From an uncultured Prevotellaceae bacterium (GTDB lineage: Bacteria; Bacteroidota; Bacteroidia; Bacteroidales; Bacteroidaceae), in NCBI GenBank assembly GCA_902771155.1, contig CACXVS010000008.1:1-62456 (forward strand): a stretch of DNA of 62,456 nt, read 5' to 3'. The notes beneath the pieces are model-generated. The model was not told the origin of the DNA. It did no database searches and saw only the letters and a list, made by a program, of their open reading frames with translations. The translations under genes and the position numbers were made by a program. Shown here piece by piece: positions 51,114 to 59,922 of the stretch (position 1 is its first letter; each line of letters starts with the position of its first letter).

Positions 51114-53888
51114 ATGGCAAGAAATATCTACATATTTGTTATCACCTGTCTGTTCTGCTGCAGTTCCTTGCTTCCTGTGAGGGCTCAGTATGCACGTGAA
51201 TACACCCAAGAGCACCCATTGATTATTGTCAGCGATTGGGAATTTCCTCCATATGAGTTCCGCAATGACAATGGAGAACCAGATGGCTATAATGTTGAAG
51301 TGCTCAATCTTGTACTCGACAAACTCAACATTCCTCATAAGTATGTCATGCAGGAATGGTATCAAGCTACCAAGACCTTCGAGGAGCGTAAGGCCGACCT
51401 CATTCATGCCCTCTCCGGATTCTACAGGAAGTATCCCTATGTGATGACACAAAACATGATTACCTACTATCCTTTGAAATCTGTCAGGCGAAGAGACCAA
51501 AAAGCGCTGATGAAACTCAGTCAATTAACAGCTGATGACACGCTTATGGTAAAAAACAACGATTATGCTCCACTAAGCATCCATGAGATGAACCCTCAGT
51601 TCTCTATGGAATATCGCTCCCCCAAAGAGGCTCTTACCAACATTCGCAACGGCAGGAATTCATACTATATCTGGGGAGAACTACCTCTTAAGATGAAAAT
51701 CAAGGAGTTCGGACTTGACAGTCTTCTGGTAATGGACGATATTGACATTCCTGCAGGAGAACTCCGTATCATAGGTTACGACCAAGAGCTTATCAATGCC
51801 ATCGACGACACTTTCGCTCGTCTTGAGCAGTCAGGAGAGATACAGGTTATTCACGACAAGTGGTATTACCCTGAACGCATCCACAATGATTCGTCACCGG
51901 TAGCCCTTTTCATTCTCATAGGATCCATCATAGCCATTATCGTGGTCCTCCTGCTCAGCCGTCTCATACGAAGCCGTATTCAGGCTGCAAGTATCCGTAC
52001 TTCCGAAATCAACAGCATGATGTCTCAGGCTCTTAAGATGGGCCAGCTTTTCGTTACGGAATACGACATTGAGCATGATCTGTTCCGCAACGTCCATGGC
52101 TCGATGCTTCCTGAAAACGGATTGTCGAGTAAAGAAATGTTCAACCGTATATCGCAGGATGTTCGTGAAGAATCCAGGCGTCGCAATAATATGTTGATCA
52201 CAGGTGAATCCGACTCCTGGGCATTTACAAAACGATTTAACTTAGGCTCTTCCGACAAACCCGAATGGCATTTCATCCAAGGCAATGCGATCCCAGAGAA
52301 AGAGTATGGGAAAACGCGCTATATTGTGTATTCCATGAAAGACATCACCCATGAAATAGAAGAAGAGCGTTTCAACAGCGAGACAGGTAATAAATATATG
52401 AGGATGTTCGAGACCAACCTGATTGCCATGTCTTTCTATGACAAGAATGGTACACTCATTGATGTCAACGAAAACATGAAACGGCTCTGTGAATTCAATA
52501 CTGAGAGAGAGAGATTCTTCCGGCAAATGTGTCTATTCGATGTACCGCTTTTCAAAGATCAATTTGACCCCAGGAGCAACGAAGTATTCCATGCCTGCCA
52601 GAAGATGTACTATGCCGATATAAACCTCAAAAAGTATATCGAAATAAGAGTTCGCCCCACTTTCGATAGCTATGGAGATCTCCGCTACTATGTCGTGACA
52701 GCCCGCGATGTCACAGCTGAGAGACAGATGTATTTGGAACAGGTTAGGCATGAGAATGAGATCATACGGACCAACGAGGCCATTAATCTATACGAAAGAC
52801 AGCTGAACTATCTTCTTAGGAACAGTCTGATGTTCATCTGGAACTACTACCCTGCTACAGGGAAGATCACTATCAGTCGTTCAGCCCGAAGTAATGATTT
52901 CAGTGAAACCATTGAGGATTTCTTTTCAGGAATTGACAGTGCCGATCAAACAGAGGTACTCAACAGAATTAAGGAATGTGTAACTAATATGCAATCCTAC
53001 AATGCCATTTATCACTACACATCAACACCGATGGAGAAATATCCTGTATGGTATTCTATCAGTGGTATCCCTTGTACGGATAGTGAAGGTAAGCTTTCTC
53101 ATTACTTTGGTATCGCCCGTAACATTACCAAACTGATGGATATTCAGGAGCAGCTGAAGATTGAAACCAGTCGTGCAGAAAACTCTGGCAAGATGAAGAG
53201 TGCCTTCCTCGCCAATATGACCCACGAGATTCGTACACCACTAAATGCCATTGTTGGCTTCAGCGATCTGTTGCCCGTAGTCGATAGCAAAGAGGAGCGC
53301 CTGGAGTTTATTCGCATCATCCGCAACAACTGCGACATGCTTATGCGCCTCATAAACGACATCCTCGAAGCTTCCAGTATGGGACAGACACTTGCCATCG
53401 AGACTAAGGAAGTGGAGTTCTCAACAGCCTTCGACGATATCTGTCAGACACTTGCTCAACGTGTTCAAGAGCCTGGCGTGGAATTCATCAAAGATAATCC
53501 TTACAAGAGCTACGTCACCACCCTTGACATTGGCCGTATCCAACAAGTGCTCACAAACTTTGTTACCAATGCGGTTAAATATACCCACCAGGGACATATC
53601 AAAGTGGGCTATCGTTATGAGCGCAGAATGACAAAGGATGAAACAGGCGAGGCTGACGGACTATACTTCTATTGCGAGGATACGGGTGTTGGCATTCCCC
53701 AGGAACAACAGGCAAGTGTATTTGAGCGCTTTGTGAAACTCAACGACTTTGTGCAGGGAACAGGTCTCGGCCTTAGTATCTGCCAAGCCATTGCCGATCG
53801 CTGTAATGGACATATTGGTGTGACCTCTGAAGGTAAGGAAAAGGGATCCACATTCTGGATGTGGATCCCCTGTGAGAAGAATAAGTGA
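51114..53888 (+). CDS. SBP-type sensor histidine kinase B2, catalytically complete
   Basis: 924 residues. Signal peptide (ending VRA-QYARE), periplasmic solute-binding-like domain (LIIVSDWEFPPYEFRNDNGEPDGYNVEVLNLVL through IHDKWYYPERI), TM helix (VALFILIGSIIAIIVVLLLSRLI), PAS-like domains, and a full kinase core: NMTHEIRTPLNAIVGFSDL (His704), LTNFVTNAVKYT, CEDTGVGIP, GTGLGLSICQAI. Its cytoplasmic half is the paralog of kinase B1. No receiver domain. The stop lies 7 bases from the convergent nhaD stop. Confidence 0.92.
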   Translation: MARNIYIFVITCLFCCSSLLPVRAQYAREYTQEHPLIIVSDWEFPPYEFRNDNGEPDGYNVEVLNLVLDKLNIPHKYVMQEWYQATKTFEERKADLIHALSGFYRKYPYVMTQNMITYYPLKSVRRRDQKALMKLSQLTADDTLMVKNNDYAPLSIHEMNPQFSMEYRSPKEALTNIRNGRNSYYIWGELPLKMKIKEFGLDSLLVMDDIDIPAGELRIIGYDQELINAIDDTFARLEQSGEIQVIHDKWYYPERIHNDSSPVALFILIGSIIAIIVVLLLSRLIRSRIQAASIRTSEINSMMSQALKMGQLFVTEYDIEHDLFRNVHGSMLPENGLSSKEMFNRISQDVREESRRRNNMLITGESDSWAFTKRFNLGSSDKPEWHFIQGNAIPEKEYGKTRYIVYSMKDITHEIEEERFNSETGNKYMRMFETNLIAMSFYDKNGTLIDVNENMKRLCEFNTERERFFRQMCLFDVPLFKDQFDPRSNEVFHACQKMYYADINLKKYIEIRVRPTFDSYGDLRYYVVTARDVTAERQMYLEQVRHENEIIRTNEAINLYERQLNYLLRNSLMFIWNYYPATGKITISRSARSNDFSETIEDFFSGIDSADQTEVLNRIKECVTNMQSYNAIYHYTSTPMEKYPVWYSISGIPCTDSEGKLSHYFGIARNITKLMDIQEQLKIETSRAENSGKMKSAFLANMTHEIRTPLNAIVGFSDLLPVVDSKEERLEFIRIIRNNCDMLMRLINDILEASSMGQTLAIETKEVEFSTAFDDICQTLAQRVQEPGVEFIKDNPYKSYVTTLDIGRIQQVLTNFVTNAVKYTHQGHIKVGYRYERRMTKDETGEADGLYFYCEDTGVGIPQEQQASVFERFVKLNDFVQGTGLGLSICQAIADRCNGHIGVTSEGKEKGSTFWMWIPCEKNK

Positions 53889-53895
53889 CTGAGGA

Positions 53896-55230
53896 TTAAC
53901 TGAAGAAGATCATCCGCTCCAGCCAGTAGATGACCATGCCAGCGAGATAGCCCACAAAGGCTACCCAGGTAATCTTCTTCAGATACCAGCCGAATGTAAT
54001 CTTTTCAAGTCCCATGACGACGACACCTGCTGCAGAGCCAATAATCAGCATTGAACCGCCTACACCAGCGCAGTAGGCCAGAAGTTGCCAGAAGATACCG
54101 TCAACAGCCATGTCGCCAGCAGCAGCTACAGGATACATGCCCATACAACCTGCCACCAGGGGGACATTATCAACAATAGAAGAGAGTACACCTATAATTC
54201 CTGTTACGAGGAAGTGGTTTCCCTCGAAAGTAGAATCGAGTACAGAACCCATCAGCGTCAGAACGCCAACCTCCTGAAGCACTGCTACAGCCATCAGGAT
54301 GCCAAGGAAGAACATAATGGTCGAAAGGTCGATCTTAGAAAGCAGATCGCTAACACGCTTTGCCATTGTATCGTCTTCAGCCGTATTGTAATGGAAGATC
54401 TCCGTTACTGTCCAGAGCACGCCAAGCACGAGCAGAATACCCATGAACGGCGGGAGATGAGTCAACGTCTTAAAGATGGGCACAAAGCAAAGACCTCCAA
54501 CACCTAACCAGAAAATCACATTACGTTGTGCCTTCGTGAACTGGCTGACCTCTGCCTTTGGCAGATTCAAAGACTTGTCGAACTTGCCTTTCAGCTGGTA
54601 TTGCAAGATAAAGGCCGGAACAAGCATAGACACCAGCGAAGGAATGAATATCTCCATAATCACGCCCTGGGTTGTGATAACCCCTTTGATCCATAGCATA
54701 ATAGTCGTCACATCGCCAATTGGGGAGAAGGCACCTCCAGAGTTGGCTGATATCACGACAAGGGCAGCATAGATGAGACGGTCACCCCGGCTCTGTACCA
54801 ACTTGCGCAACACCATGATCATTACAATCGAGGTAGTCAAATTGTCAAGAATGGCAGACAGGAAGAAGGTCATAAAGACCATACGCCACATCAGTTTCCG
54901 TTTAGAGCGGGTCTTTATGGCATCGCGCACAAAGTTGAAACCACCATTGGAGTCAACGATCTCCACAATGGTCATAGCACCCATCAGGAAGAAAAGTGTG
55001 CCTGCTGCATCGCCCAGATGATGCTCGATAACCTCACTGATATGATGGAGCAGACCGTTTTCTGCCACTCCCGGGTAATAAGCACCTGGTCCCATCATCA
55101 GCAGCGTCCAGCAACACACACACATCAGCAGCGCAATGGCTGCTTTGTTTACTCTTGTCAGACTCTCCAAAGCTATACAAAGATAGCCGATACAGAAGAC
55201 GATGACAATCAGAATTGTTAATGTTGACAT
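53896..55230 (-). CDS. nhaD: NhaD-type sodium/proton antiporter
   Basis: 444 residues, about 11-13 membrane helices of the ion-transporter superfamily. Key blocks: FFLSAILDNLTTSIVMIMVL, VVISANSGGAFSPIGDVTTIMLW and GVLSSIVDNVPLVAGCMGMYP, with acidic residues in the two inverted hairpins. Exports Na+ or Li+ in exchange for protons. Monocistronic with a -7 box at 55263-55270. Confidence 0.93.
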   Translation of the reverse strand: MSTLTILIVIVFCIGYLCIALESLTRVNKAAIALLMCVCCWTLLMMGPGAYYPGVAENGLLHHISEVIEHHLGDAAGTLFFLMGAMTIVEIVDSNGGFNFVRDAIKTRSKRKLMWRMVFMTFFLSAILDNLTTSIVMIMVLRKLVQSRGDRLIYAALVVISANSGGAFSPIGDVTTIMLWIKGVITTQGVIMEIFIPSLVSMLVPAFILQYQLKGKFDKSLNLPKAEVSQFTKAQRNVIFWLGVGGLCFVPIFKTLTHLPPFMGILLVLGVLWTVTEIFHYNTAEDDTMAKRVSDLLSKIDLSTIMFFLGILMAVAVLQEVGVLTLMGSVLDSTFEGNHFLVTGIIGVLSSIVDNVPLVAGCMGMYPVAAAGDMAVDGIFWQLLAYCAGVGGSMLIIGSAAGVVVMGLEKITFGWYLKKITWVAFVGYLAGMVIYWLERMIFFS

Positions 55231-55262
55231 TTCTTTTTATCTTTAATGTTCGAATTTGACTG

Positions 55263-55270
55263 CAAAGGTA
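55263..55270 (-). promoter_or_regulatory. nhaD -7 promoter box
   Basis: Minus strand TACCTTTG, 33 bases before the nhaD start; no well-placed TTG. Confidence 0.55.
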
Positions 55271-55323
55271 CAAAAAAACAATATCATTAGTTATTATTTA
55301 GGATTTTTTATTTGATATTTGTT

Positions 55324-55353
55324 TTGTAGTATCTCTAAAAACTTGTAACTTTG
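55324..55353 (+). promoter_or_regulatory. Promoter of the DUF6621-like gene
   Basis: TTG at 55324-55326, 19-base spacer, TAACTTTG at 55346-55353, eleven bases before the start codon. Confidence 0.72.
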
Positions 55354-55363
55354 CACCAACAAT

Positions 55364-55975
55364 ATGAACAACAACATACACGAAGAAAAATGGAGCGAGA
55401 ATGTGATACTGATCGATGCAGACTACGTCGATAAGGTAGCGTTTAACCTCATTGTAAACTTCGAAAGAATGATAGGCCGCCGTATTCCCCAAGCCGACTT
55501 GGCCAAATGGATCGACTGCGTTGCTCTTGATGGAGGTCTTCGTCAAGGAGAACATGAGACATTGGTTGTATTGATCCACCGGAAAGACAAGACAAAACTG
55601 GATAACTTTACGCCCTCTGACTATACCAAGGAGCTTGACGGTAAGGCCTTTAAAGACAACCTAGGCGAATTCTCAATAGCAGCCTATCCTATCGAGGAGA
55701 TCGCAGGGTGCGAGGATTACTTCGCTGATGCACTCCAAATGATCACTGCCCAAAAGGAAGTCAAGCGCATCATGGTGATTCCAAACGCAGAAAGTCCCTA
55801 TATATATAATAAGGTACGCGAGACGCTCAATCGCCTCGACGATGATAACAAACGCATCACCGTCTTCGCCATGCAGCCCATGCCCGGTGGTAATTTCCGA
55901 CAAGAGATCCTAGGCTACTCTCTCATGGCTGCACTTGGCATCAGTTCTGAGGAAATCAGTAATCAAACTAATTAA
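55364..55975 (+). CDS. Conserved Bacteroidales protein, DUF6621-like
   Basis: 203 residues, cytosolic. The N-terminal VILIDADYVDKVAFNLIVNFERMIGRRIP and the mid-region VKRIMVIPNAESPYIYNKVRETL look like an alpha/beta fold with an acidic strand end, faintly like NYN/PIN-type nucleases, but no full acidic triad can be argued. I associate it with DUF6621 from memory. Located 6 bases before the carboxynorspermidine dehydrogenase-like gene and probably co-transcribed. Confidence 0.6.
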   Translation: MNNNIHEEKWSENVILIDADYVDKVAFNLIVNFERMIGRRIPQADLAKWIDCVALDGGLRQGEHETLVVLIHRKDKTKLDNFTPSDYTKELDGKAFKDNLGEFSIAAYPIEEIAGCEDYFADALQMITAQKEVKRIMVIPNAESPYIYNKVRETLNRLDDDNKRITVFAMQPMPGGNFRQEILGYSLMAALGISSEEISNQTN

Positions 55976-55981
55976 GATCAT

Positions 55982-57220
55982 ATGGCAAAAGTATTAATGA
56001 TTGGCGCTGGAGGCGTCGCAACGGTAGCAGCATTCAAGATTGCTCAGAATGCTGACGTGTTTACAGACTTTATGATTGCCAGTCGTCGCAAGGCCAAGTG
56101 TGACAAGATTGTGGAGGATATCCATAAGGCTGGCTACAAGATGGACATCAAGACTGCCCAGGTGGATGCTGACGATGTGGAGCAGTTGAAGACACTCTTC
56201 AACAGCTACAAGCCTGAGCTCGTAATTAACCTTGCCCTGCCCTATCAGGACCTGACAATCATGGACGCATGTCTGGCTTGTGGATGCAGCTATCTCGACA
56301 CAGCCAACTACGAGCCAAAAGATGAGGCCCATTTCGAGTACTCCTGGCAGTGGGCATACCGCGACCGGTTCGAGAAGGCTGGTCTGACAGCCATCCTTGG
56401 TTGTGGTTTCGACCCAGGTGTTACCAGCATCTATACTGCCTATGCTGCCAAGCACCATTTCAAGGAAATCCAGTATCTTGATATCGTTGACTGCAATGCC
56501 GGCGACCACCACAAGGCTTTCGCCACCAACTTCAACCCAGAGATCAATATCCGTGAGATTACCCAGAAAGGACTCTACTGGGAGGATGGCAAATGGGTAG
56601 AGACTGAGCCTTTGGAGATTCACAAGGATCTCACCTACCCCAACATCGGCCCTCGCGACAGCTATCTGTTGCACCATGAGGAGATCGAGTCACTGGTCAT
56701 CAACTACCCCACCATCAAGCGTGCCCGCTTCTGGATGACCTTTGGCCAGCAGTACCTGAAGCACCTCGAGGTGATCCAGAATATTGGTATGAGTCGTATC
56801 GACGAGGTGGAATACGAAGCTCCGCTGGCCGATGGCTCTGGCACGGCAAAGGTAAAGATCGTACCTCTGCAGTTCCTGAAGGCAGTACTGCCTAATCCCC
56901 AGGACCTGGGTGAGAACTACGAGGGCGAGACCTCTATCGGATGTCGTATTCGTGGTATTGGCAACGATGGCAAAGAGCATACCTATTATGTCTATAATAA
57001 CTGCTCGCATCGTGCAGCCTACGAGGAGACCGGCATGCAAGGAGTCAGCTATACCACTGGTGTTCCAGCCATGATTGGTGCCATGATGTTCTGCAAAGGA
57101 CTCTGGAAGAAGCCAGGCGTTCACAACGTCGAGGAATTCGATCCAGATCCGTTCATGGAGCAGCTGAATAAGCAGGGACTGCCTTGGCATGAAATCCATG
57201 ACGGAGACTTAGAACTCTAA
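55982..57220 (+). CDS. Saccharopine-dehydrogenase-family protein, likely carboxynorspermidine dehydrogenase
   Basis: 412 residues. Rossmann start MAKVLMIGAGGVATVAAFKIAQ, then LVINLALPYQDLTIMDACLACGCSYLDTANYEP and AILGCGFDPGVTSIYTAYAAKHHF. In Bacteroidetes this subfamily typically makes carboxyspermidine or carboxynorspermidine from diamines and aspartate semialdehyde (polyamine route), rather than lysine. Substrate is inferred from family only; the decarboxylase partner (nspC) is not in the window. Confidence 0.85.
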   Translation: MAKVLMIGAGGVATVAAFKIAQNADVFTDFMIASRRKAKCDKIVEDIHKAGYKMDIKTAQVDADDVEQLKTLFNSYKPELVINLALPYQDLTIMDACLACGCSYLDTANYEPKDEAHFEYSWQWAYRDRFEKAGLTAILGCGFDPGVTSIYTAYAAKHHFKEIQYLDIVDCNAGDHHKAFATNFNPEINIREITQKGLYWEDGKWVETEPLEIHKDLTYPNIGPRDSYLLHHEEIESLVINYPTIKRARFWMTFGQQYLKHLEVIQNIGMSRIDEVEYEAPLADGSGTAKVKIVPLQFLKAVLPNPQDLGENYEGETSIGCRIRGIGNDGKEHTYYVYNNCSHRAAYEETGMQGVSYTTGVPAMIGAMMFCKGLWKKPGVHNVEEFDPDPFMEQLNKQGLPWHEIHDGDLEL

Positions 57221-57254
57221 ATAAATTAGTTAATCGTAAATAGAAAATTAGACT

Positions 57255-58277
57255 ATGGCAAAAGAAAAAGAAGAGGCTTTGTCGCCTCAACAAGAGAAAT
57301 TGAAAGCACTTCAAGCTGCAATGGCCAAGATCGAGAAAGATTATGGCAAAGGCTCCATCATGCGTATGGGAGAAGAGCAGGTTGAGAATGTCGAAGTGAT
57401 TCCCACTGGTAGCATAGGACTGAACGCCGCCCTTGGCGTTGGTGGCTATCCCAAAGGGCGCATCATAGAGATTTATGGTCCTGAGTCATCAGGTAAGACC
57501 ACGTTGGCCATCCATGCCATGGCAGAGTGCCAGAAGGCAGGAGGTATCGCAGCATTCATCGATGCAGAACATGCATTCGACCGTTTCTATGCTGCCAAAC
57601 TGGGTGTCGATGTGGATAACCTCTATATCTCCCAGCCCGACAATGGAGAACAGGCTCTTGAGATTGCCGACCAGTTGATTCGTTCAAGTGCAATCGACAT
57701 CATCGTCATCGACTCTGTCGCCGCTCTGACACCTAAGAAGGAGATTGAGGGCGATATGGGTGATTCAGCCGTAGGTCTTCAGGCTCGTCTGATGAGTCAG
57801 GCCCTGCGCAAACTCACCTCTACGATCTCGAAGACCAACACCACTTGTATCTTCATCAACCAGCTTCGTGAGAAGATAGGTGTGATGTTTGGCAATCCTG
57901 AGACCACCACTGGCGGTAATGCCCTGAAGTTCTACGCCTCGGTACGTCTCGACATTCGCAAGGTGACGACACTTAAGGATGGCGACCAGCCTATAGGCAA
58001 TCAGGTACGAGTGAAGATTGTCAAGAACAAGGTGGCACCCCCATTCCGCAAGGCTGAATTTGAGATCACCTTTGGCGAGGGCATCTCTAAGATTGGTGAG
58101 ATTGTGGACCTCGGTGTTGAGTATGGCATCATCAAGAAGAGCGGTTCCTGGTTCTCTTATGGAGACTCCCGACTGGCTCAAGGTCGTGATGGAACCAAGG
58201 CTTTGCTGAAAGACAATCCGGAATTATGCGAAGAACTGGAGGCCAAGATCATGCAGGCCATCTCAGATAAAGCATAA
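57255..58277 (+). CDS. recA: Recombinase A
   Basis: 340 residues. Walker [67 protein letters not shown]. Central to homologous recombination and SOS induction. No obvious SOS box or TAnnTTTG box was found in the 34-base gap upstream, so it may be read from the preceding genes. Confidence 0.98.
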   Translation: MAKEKEEALSPQQEKLKALQAAMAKIEKDYGKGSIMRMGEEQVENVEVIPTGSIGLNAALGVGGYPKGRIIEIYGPESSGKTTLAIHAMAECQKAGGIAAFIDAEHAFDRFYAAKLGVDVDNLYISQPDNGEQALEIADQLIRSSAIDIIVIDSVAALTPKKEIEGDMGDSAVGLQARLMSQALRKLTSTISKTNTTCIFINQLREKIGVMFGNPETTTGGNALKFYASVRLDIRKVTTLKDGDQPIGNQVRVKIVKNKVAPPFRKAEFEITFGEGISKIGEIVDLGVEYGIIKKSGSWFSYGDSRLAQGRDGTKALLKDNPELCEELEAKIMQAISDKA

Positions 58278-58282
58278 AGACA

Positions 58283-58320
58283 TAAAATTAATCCCAACCG
58301 ATTGGCTGGGATTAATTTTA
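58283..58320. terminator. Bidirectional terminator between recA and the secreted-protein gene
   Basis: TAAAATTAATCCCA pairs perfectly with TGGGATTAATTTTA across a 10-base loop. A and T runs in the stem ends serve both convergent genes. Confidence 0.9.
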
Positions 58321-58324
58321 TGAT

Positions 58325-59737
58325 TTATAGTGGAGTACCTTTTCCGTTCTTCCAACTGTTGCCTCCTTTAGATGTCGTACGCCTGCCAGTACCTCCCTTA
58401 CGACTGGTTGGAGTTTTCTTACCCGTAGAAGCTTGTTTCGTATAAGTCTTGGTGACAACACCACTACCGTCGAAATCCACGTACAACAACATATTGTTAG
58501 AACGGTTGAATATCCAGGTATAGTTACCATTTTGACCGTGTTCCACCTTGTCTGGTTCACCAGCAGCCATCATTACCTCATCCTCAGTGAAACCAATGCC
58601 GACGTGACCTTGACGCATCATGGCACGGCTACCCTCTGAAGACTGGATCTTCTTACCAGGACCTGCAGCGAAGATATATCCGAAGTACTCCTCCTGATTC
58701 TCTGCACGATGAGAATCCATCACAAAGTCGCCATAGAAATACGTTCCAAGTGTCGTATTCTTCAGCTTCAGGGTGAACTTGTCATCGTTCTTATGAGGAT
58801 TCATGGCTTCGATCTGATATTCCATCATACGAGGAATGGCCTGCATCTTCTTCGTGCTCTCGTTCAACAGCTTGGTCTTGAACTTCGTATGGATGATCTT
58901 GCCAAGATACTGTCTGTAGTTGTAACTATTGATTGCCATAATGTCATCTACCAGTTCGAACGAATTGCCAAAGAGGTACTTGGCCTCATCCATGATAAAC
59001 TCATCATCACGCATACCGCAGTTGGTCTTCGAGATAGCCACATTCTGATAGAACTCATTGCCATCCTTGTCCTCTACAATAATCTTCACGGGATAATTAC
59101 GTGTGCCGACACCTACTTTGGTAACCTTTACCTCCATGTCCTTGTCAACCATCACATTCTGGAATCCGTCTCCATCGTACTCAGTGTCGATACGATAATA
59201 CTGAGTCTTGGTGAAGAGCGTCTTACCCATCAGCTTCTCACGAGCTATATCCACATCACCAAGATAAGCCAACGTAGGCACACCTGTCTTGGTGTAGCAG
59301 TAATCGTCGAACGAGCCACTGGGAATCTCGTAGTAGTAGTCACGGCCATTATCCTGGCAGTGGAAATCAATACGCGAATGGCCGTCGGCACTCTCATGAT
59401 GGCCCTTGTAGATCATAATCTTATACTTCAAGGGCATGCTGCTCACGTCTTTTCCGGTAGCTGCGTCTGTGAAAGTCTTGACCACAAGGTCGTATTTCTC
59501 AGGCAGTACCATGAATTTCATACCCTCCTGCCAATCGCAGAGGCTATAAAACTTAAAGTTTTGGCTGATAAAGTCTGTTGCAGTCTCTTCTTCCTGGGCG
59601 ACAAGATCCATGCCCTCAGCAATGGTAGGCTGCGCATGCTTCTTAGCCCCACTAGTCTTAACGATGTAAGGATTCTCCTGAGCCATGGCTGTCAGAAAGA
59701 GCATTACTGCACAGGTTGTCAAAAAAGTCTTCTTCAT
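58325..59737 (-). CDS. Secreted protein with BamE/SmpA-like repeat and basic tail
   Basis: 470 residues with signal peptide (MKKTFLTTCAVMLFLTAMAQ). Most of the chain is beta-rich and unrecognised. Residues around 385-440 contain GIGFTEDEVMMAAGEPDKVEHGQNGNYTWIF then LLYVDFDGSGVVT, the pattern of SmpA/OmlA (BamE-like) domains. The last 30 residues are Gly/Arg/Lys/Ser-rich (RKGGTGRRTTSKGG), an unusual basic tail that could bind nucleic acid or polyanions. The start at 59737 follows a strong promoter; the longer frame covers it. Confidence 0.7.
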   Translation of the reverse strand: MKKTFLTTCAVMLFLTAMAQENPYIVKTSGAKKHAQPTIAEGMDLVAQEEETATDFISQNFKFYSLCDWQEGMKFMVLPEKYDLVVKTFTDAATGKDVSSMPLKYKIMIYKGHHESADGHSRIDFHCQDNGRDYYYEIPSGSFDDYCYTKTGVPTLAYLGDVDIAREKLMGKTLFTKTQYYRIDTEYDGDGFQNVMVDKDMEVKVTKVGVGTRNYPVKIIVEDKDGNEFYQNVAISKTNCGMRDDEFIMDEAKYLFGNSFELVDDIMAINSYNYRQYLGKIIHTKFKTKLLNESTKKMQAIPRMMEYQIEAMNPHKNDDKFTLKLKNTTLGTYFYGDFVMDSHRAENQEEYFGYIFAAGPGKKIQSSEGSRAMMRQGHVGIGFTEDEVMMAAGEPDKVEHGQNGNYTWIFNRSNNMLLYVDFDGSGVVTKTYTKQASTGKKTPTSRKGGTGRRTTSKGGNSWKNGKGTPL

Positions 59738-59771
59738 AACTTTCGATAGTTTTATTTTGGAATTCCGAGTG

Positions 59772-59802
59772 CAAAGATAGCACAAATCAACCGAACTACC
59801 AA
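59772..59802 (-). promoter_or_regulatory. Promoter of the secreted-protein gene
   Basis: Minus strand TTG (complement of 59800-59802), 20-base spacer, TATCTTTG (complement of 59772-59779). Confidence 0.78.
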
Positions 59803-59808
59803 ATAATT

Positions 59809-59864
59809 TGTGCCAAAATGACGTGACTAAGAACAATTTTTTCCAAAAAAGACATTTTGGCACA
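59809..59864. promoter_or_regulatory. 12-bp inverted repeat upstream of dnaK
   Basis: TGTGCCAAAATG (59809-59820) and CATTTTGGCACA (59853-59864) are exact reverse complements, 32 bases apart, between the divergent promoters. It may be an operator or a paired binding site. Confidence 0.6.
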
Positions 59865-59873
59865 TGCTTTGCA
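59857..59873 (+). promoter_or_regulatory. Sigma-54-like promoter element before dnaK
   Basis: TTGGCAC, five bases, TTGCA: an exact fit to the -24/-12 pattern TTGGCAC-N5-TTGC. It is 50 bases before the dnaK start. A TAnnTTTG box is not evident here, although TGCTTTG overlaps it. Confidence 0.45.
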
Positions 59874-59922
59874 CCCCAAACTCTGTCAAAATGAGTATAA
59901 ACTAATAAAAATTATAAGAATT

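Noticed and set aside
58709..59749. 346-residue plus-strand ORF
   Set aside because: Antisense to the secreted protein gene, which has a signal peptide and a full promoter.
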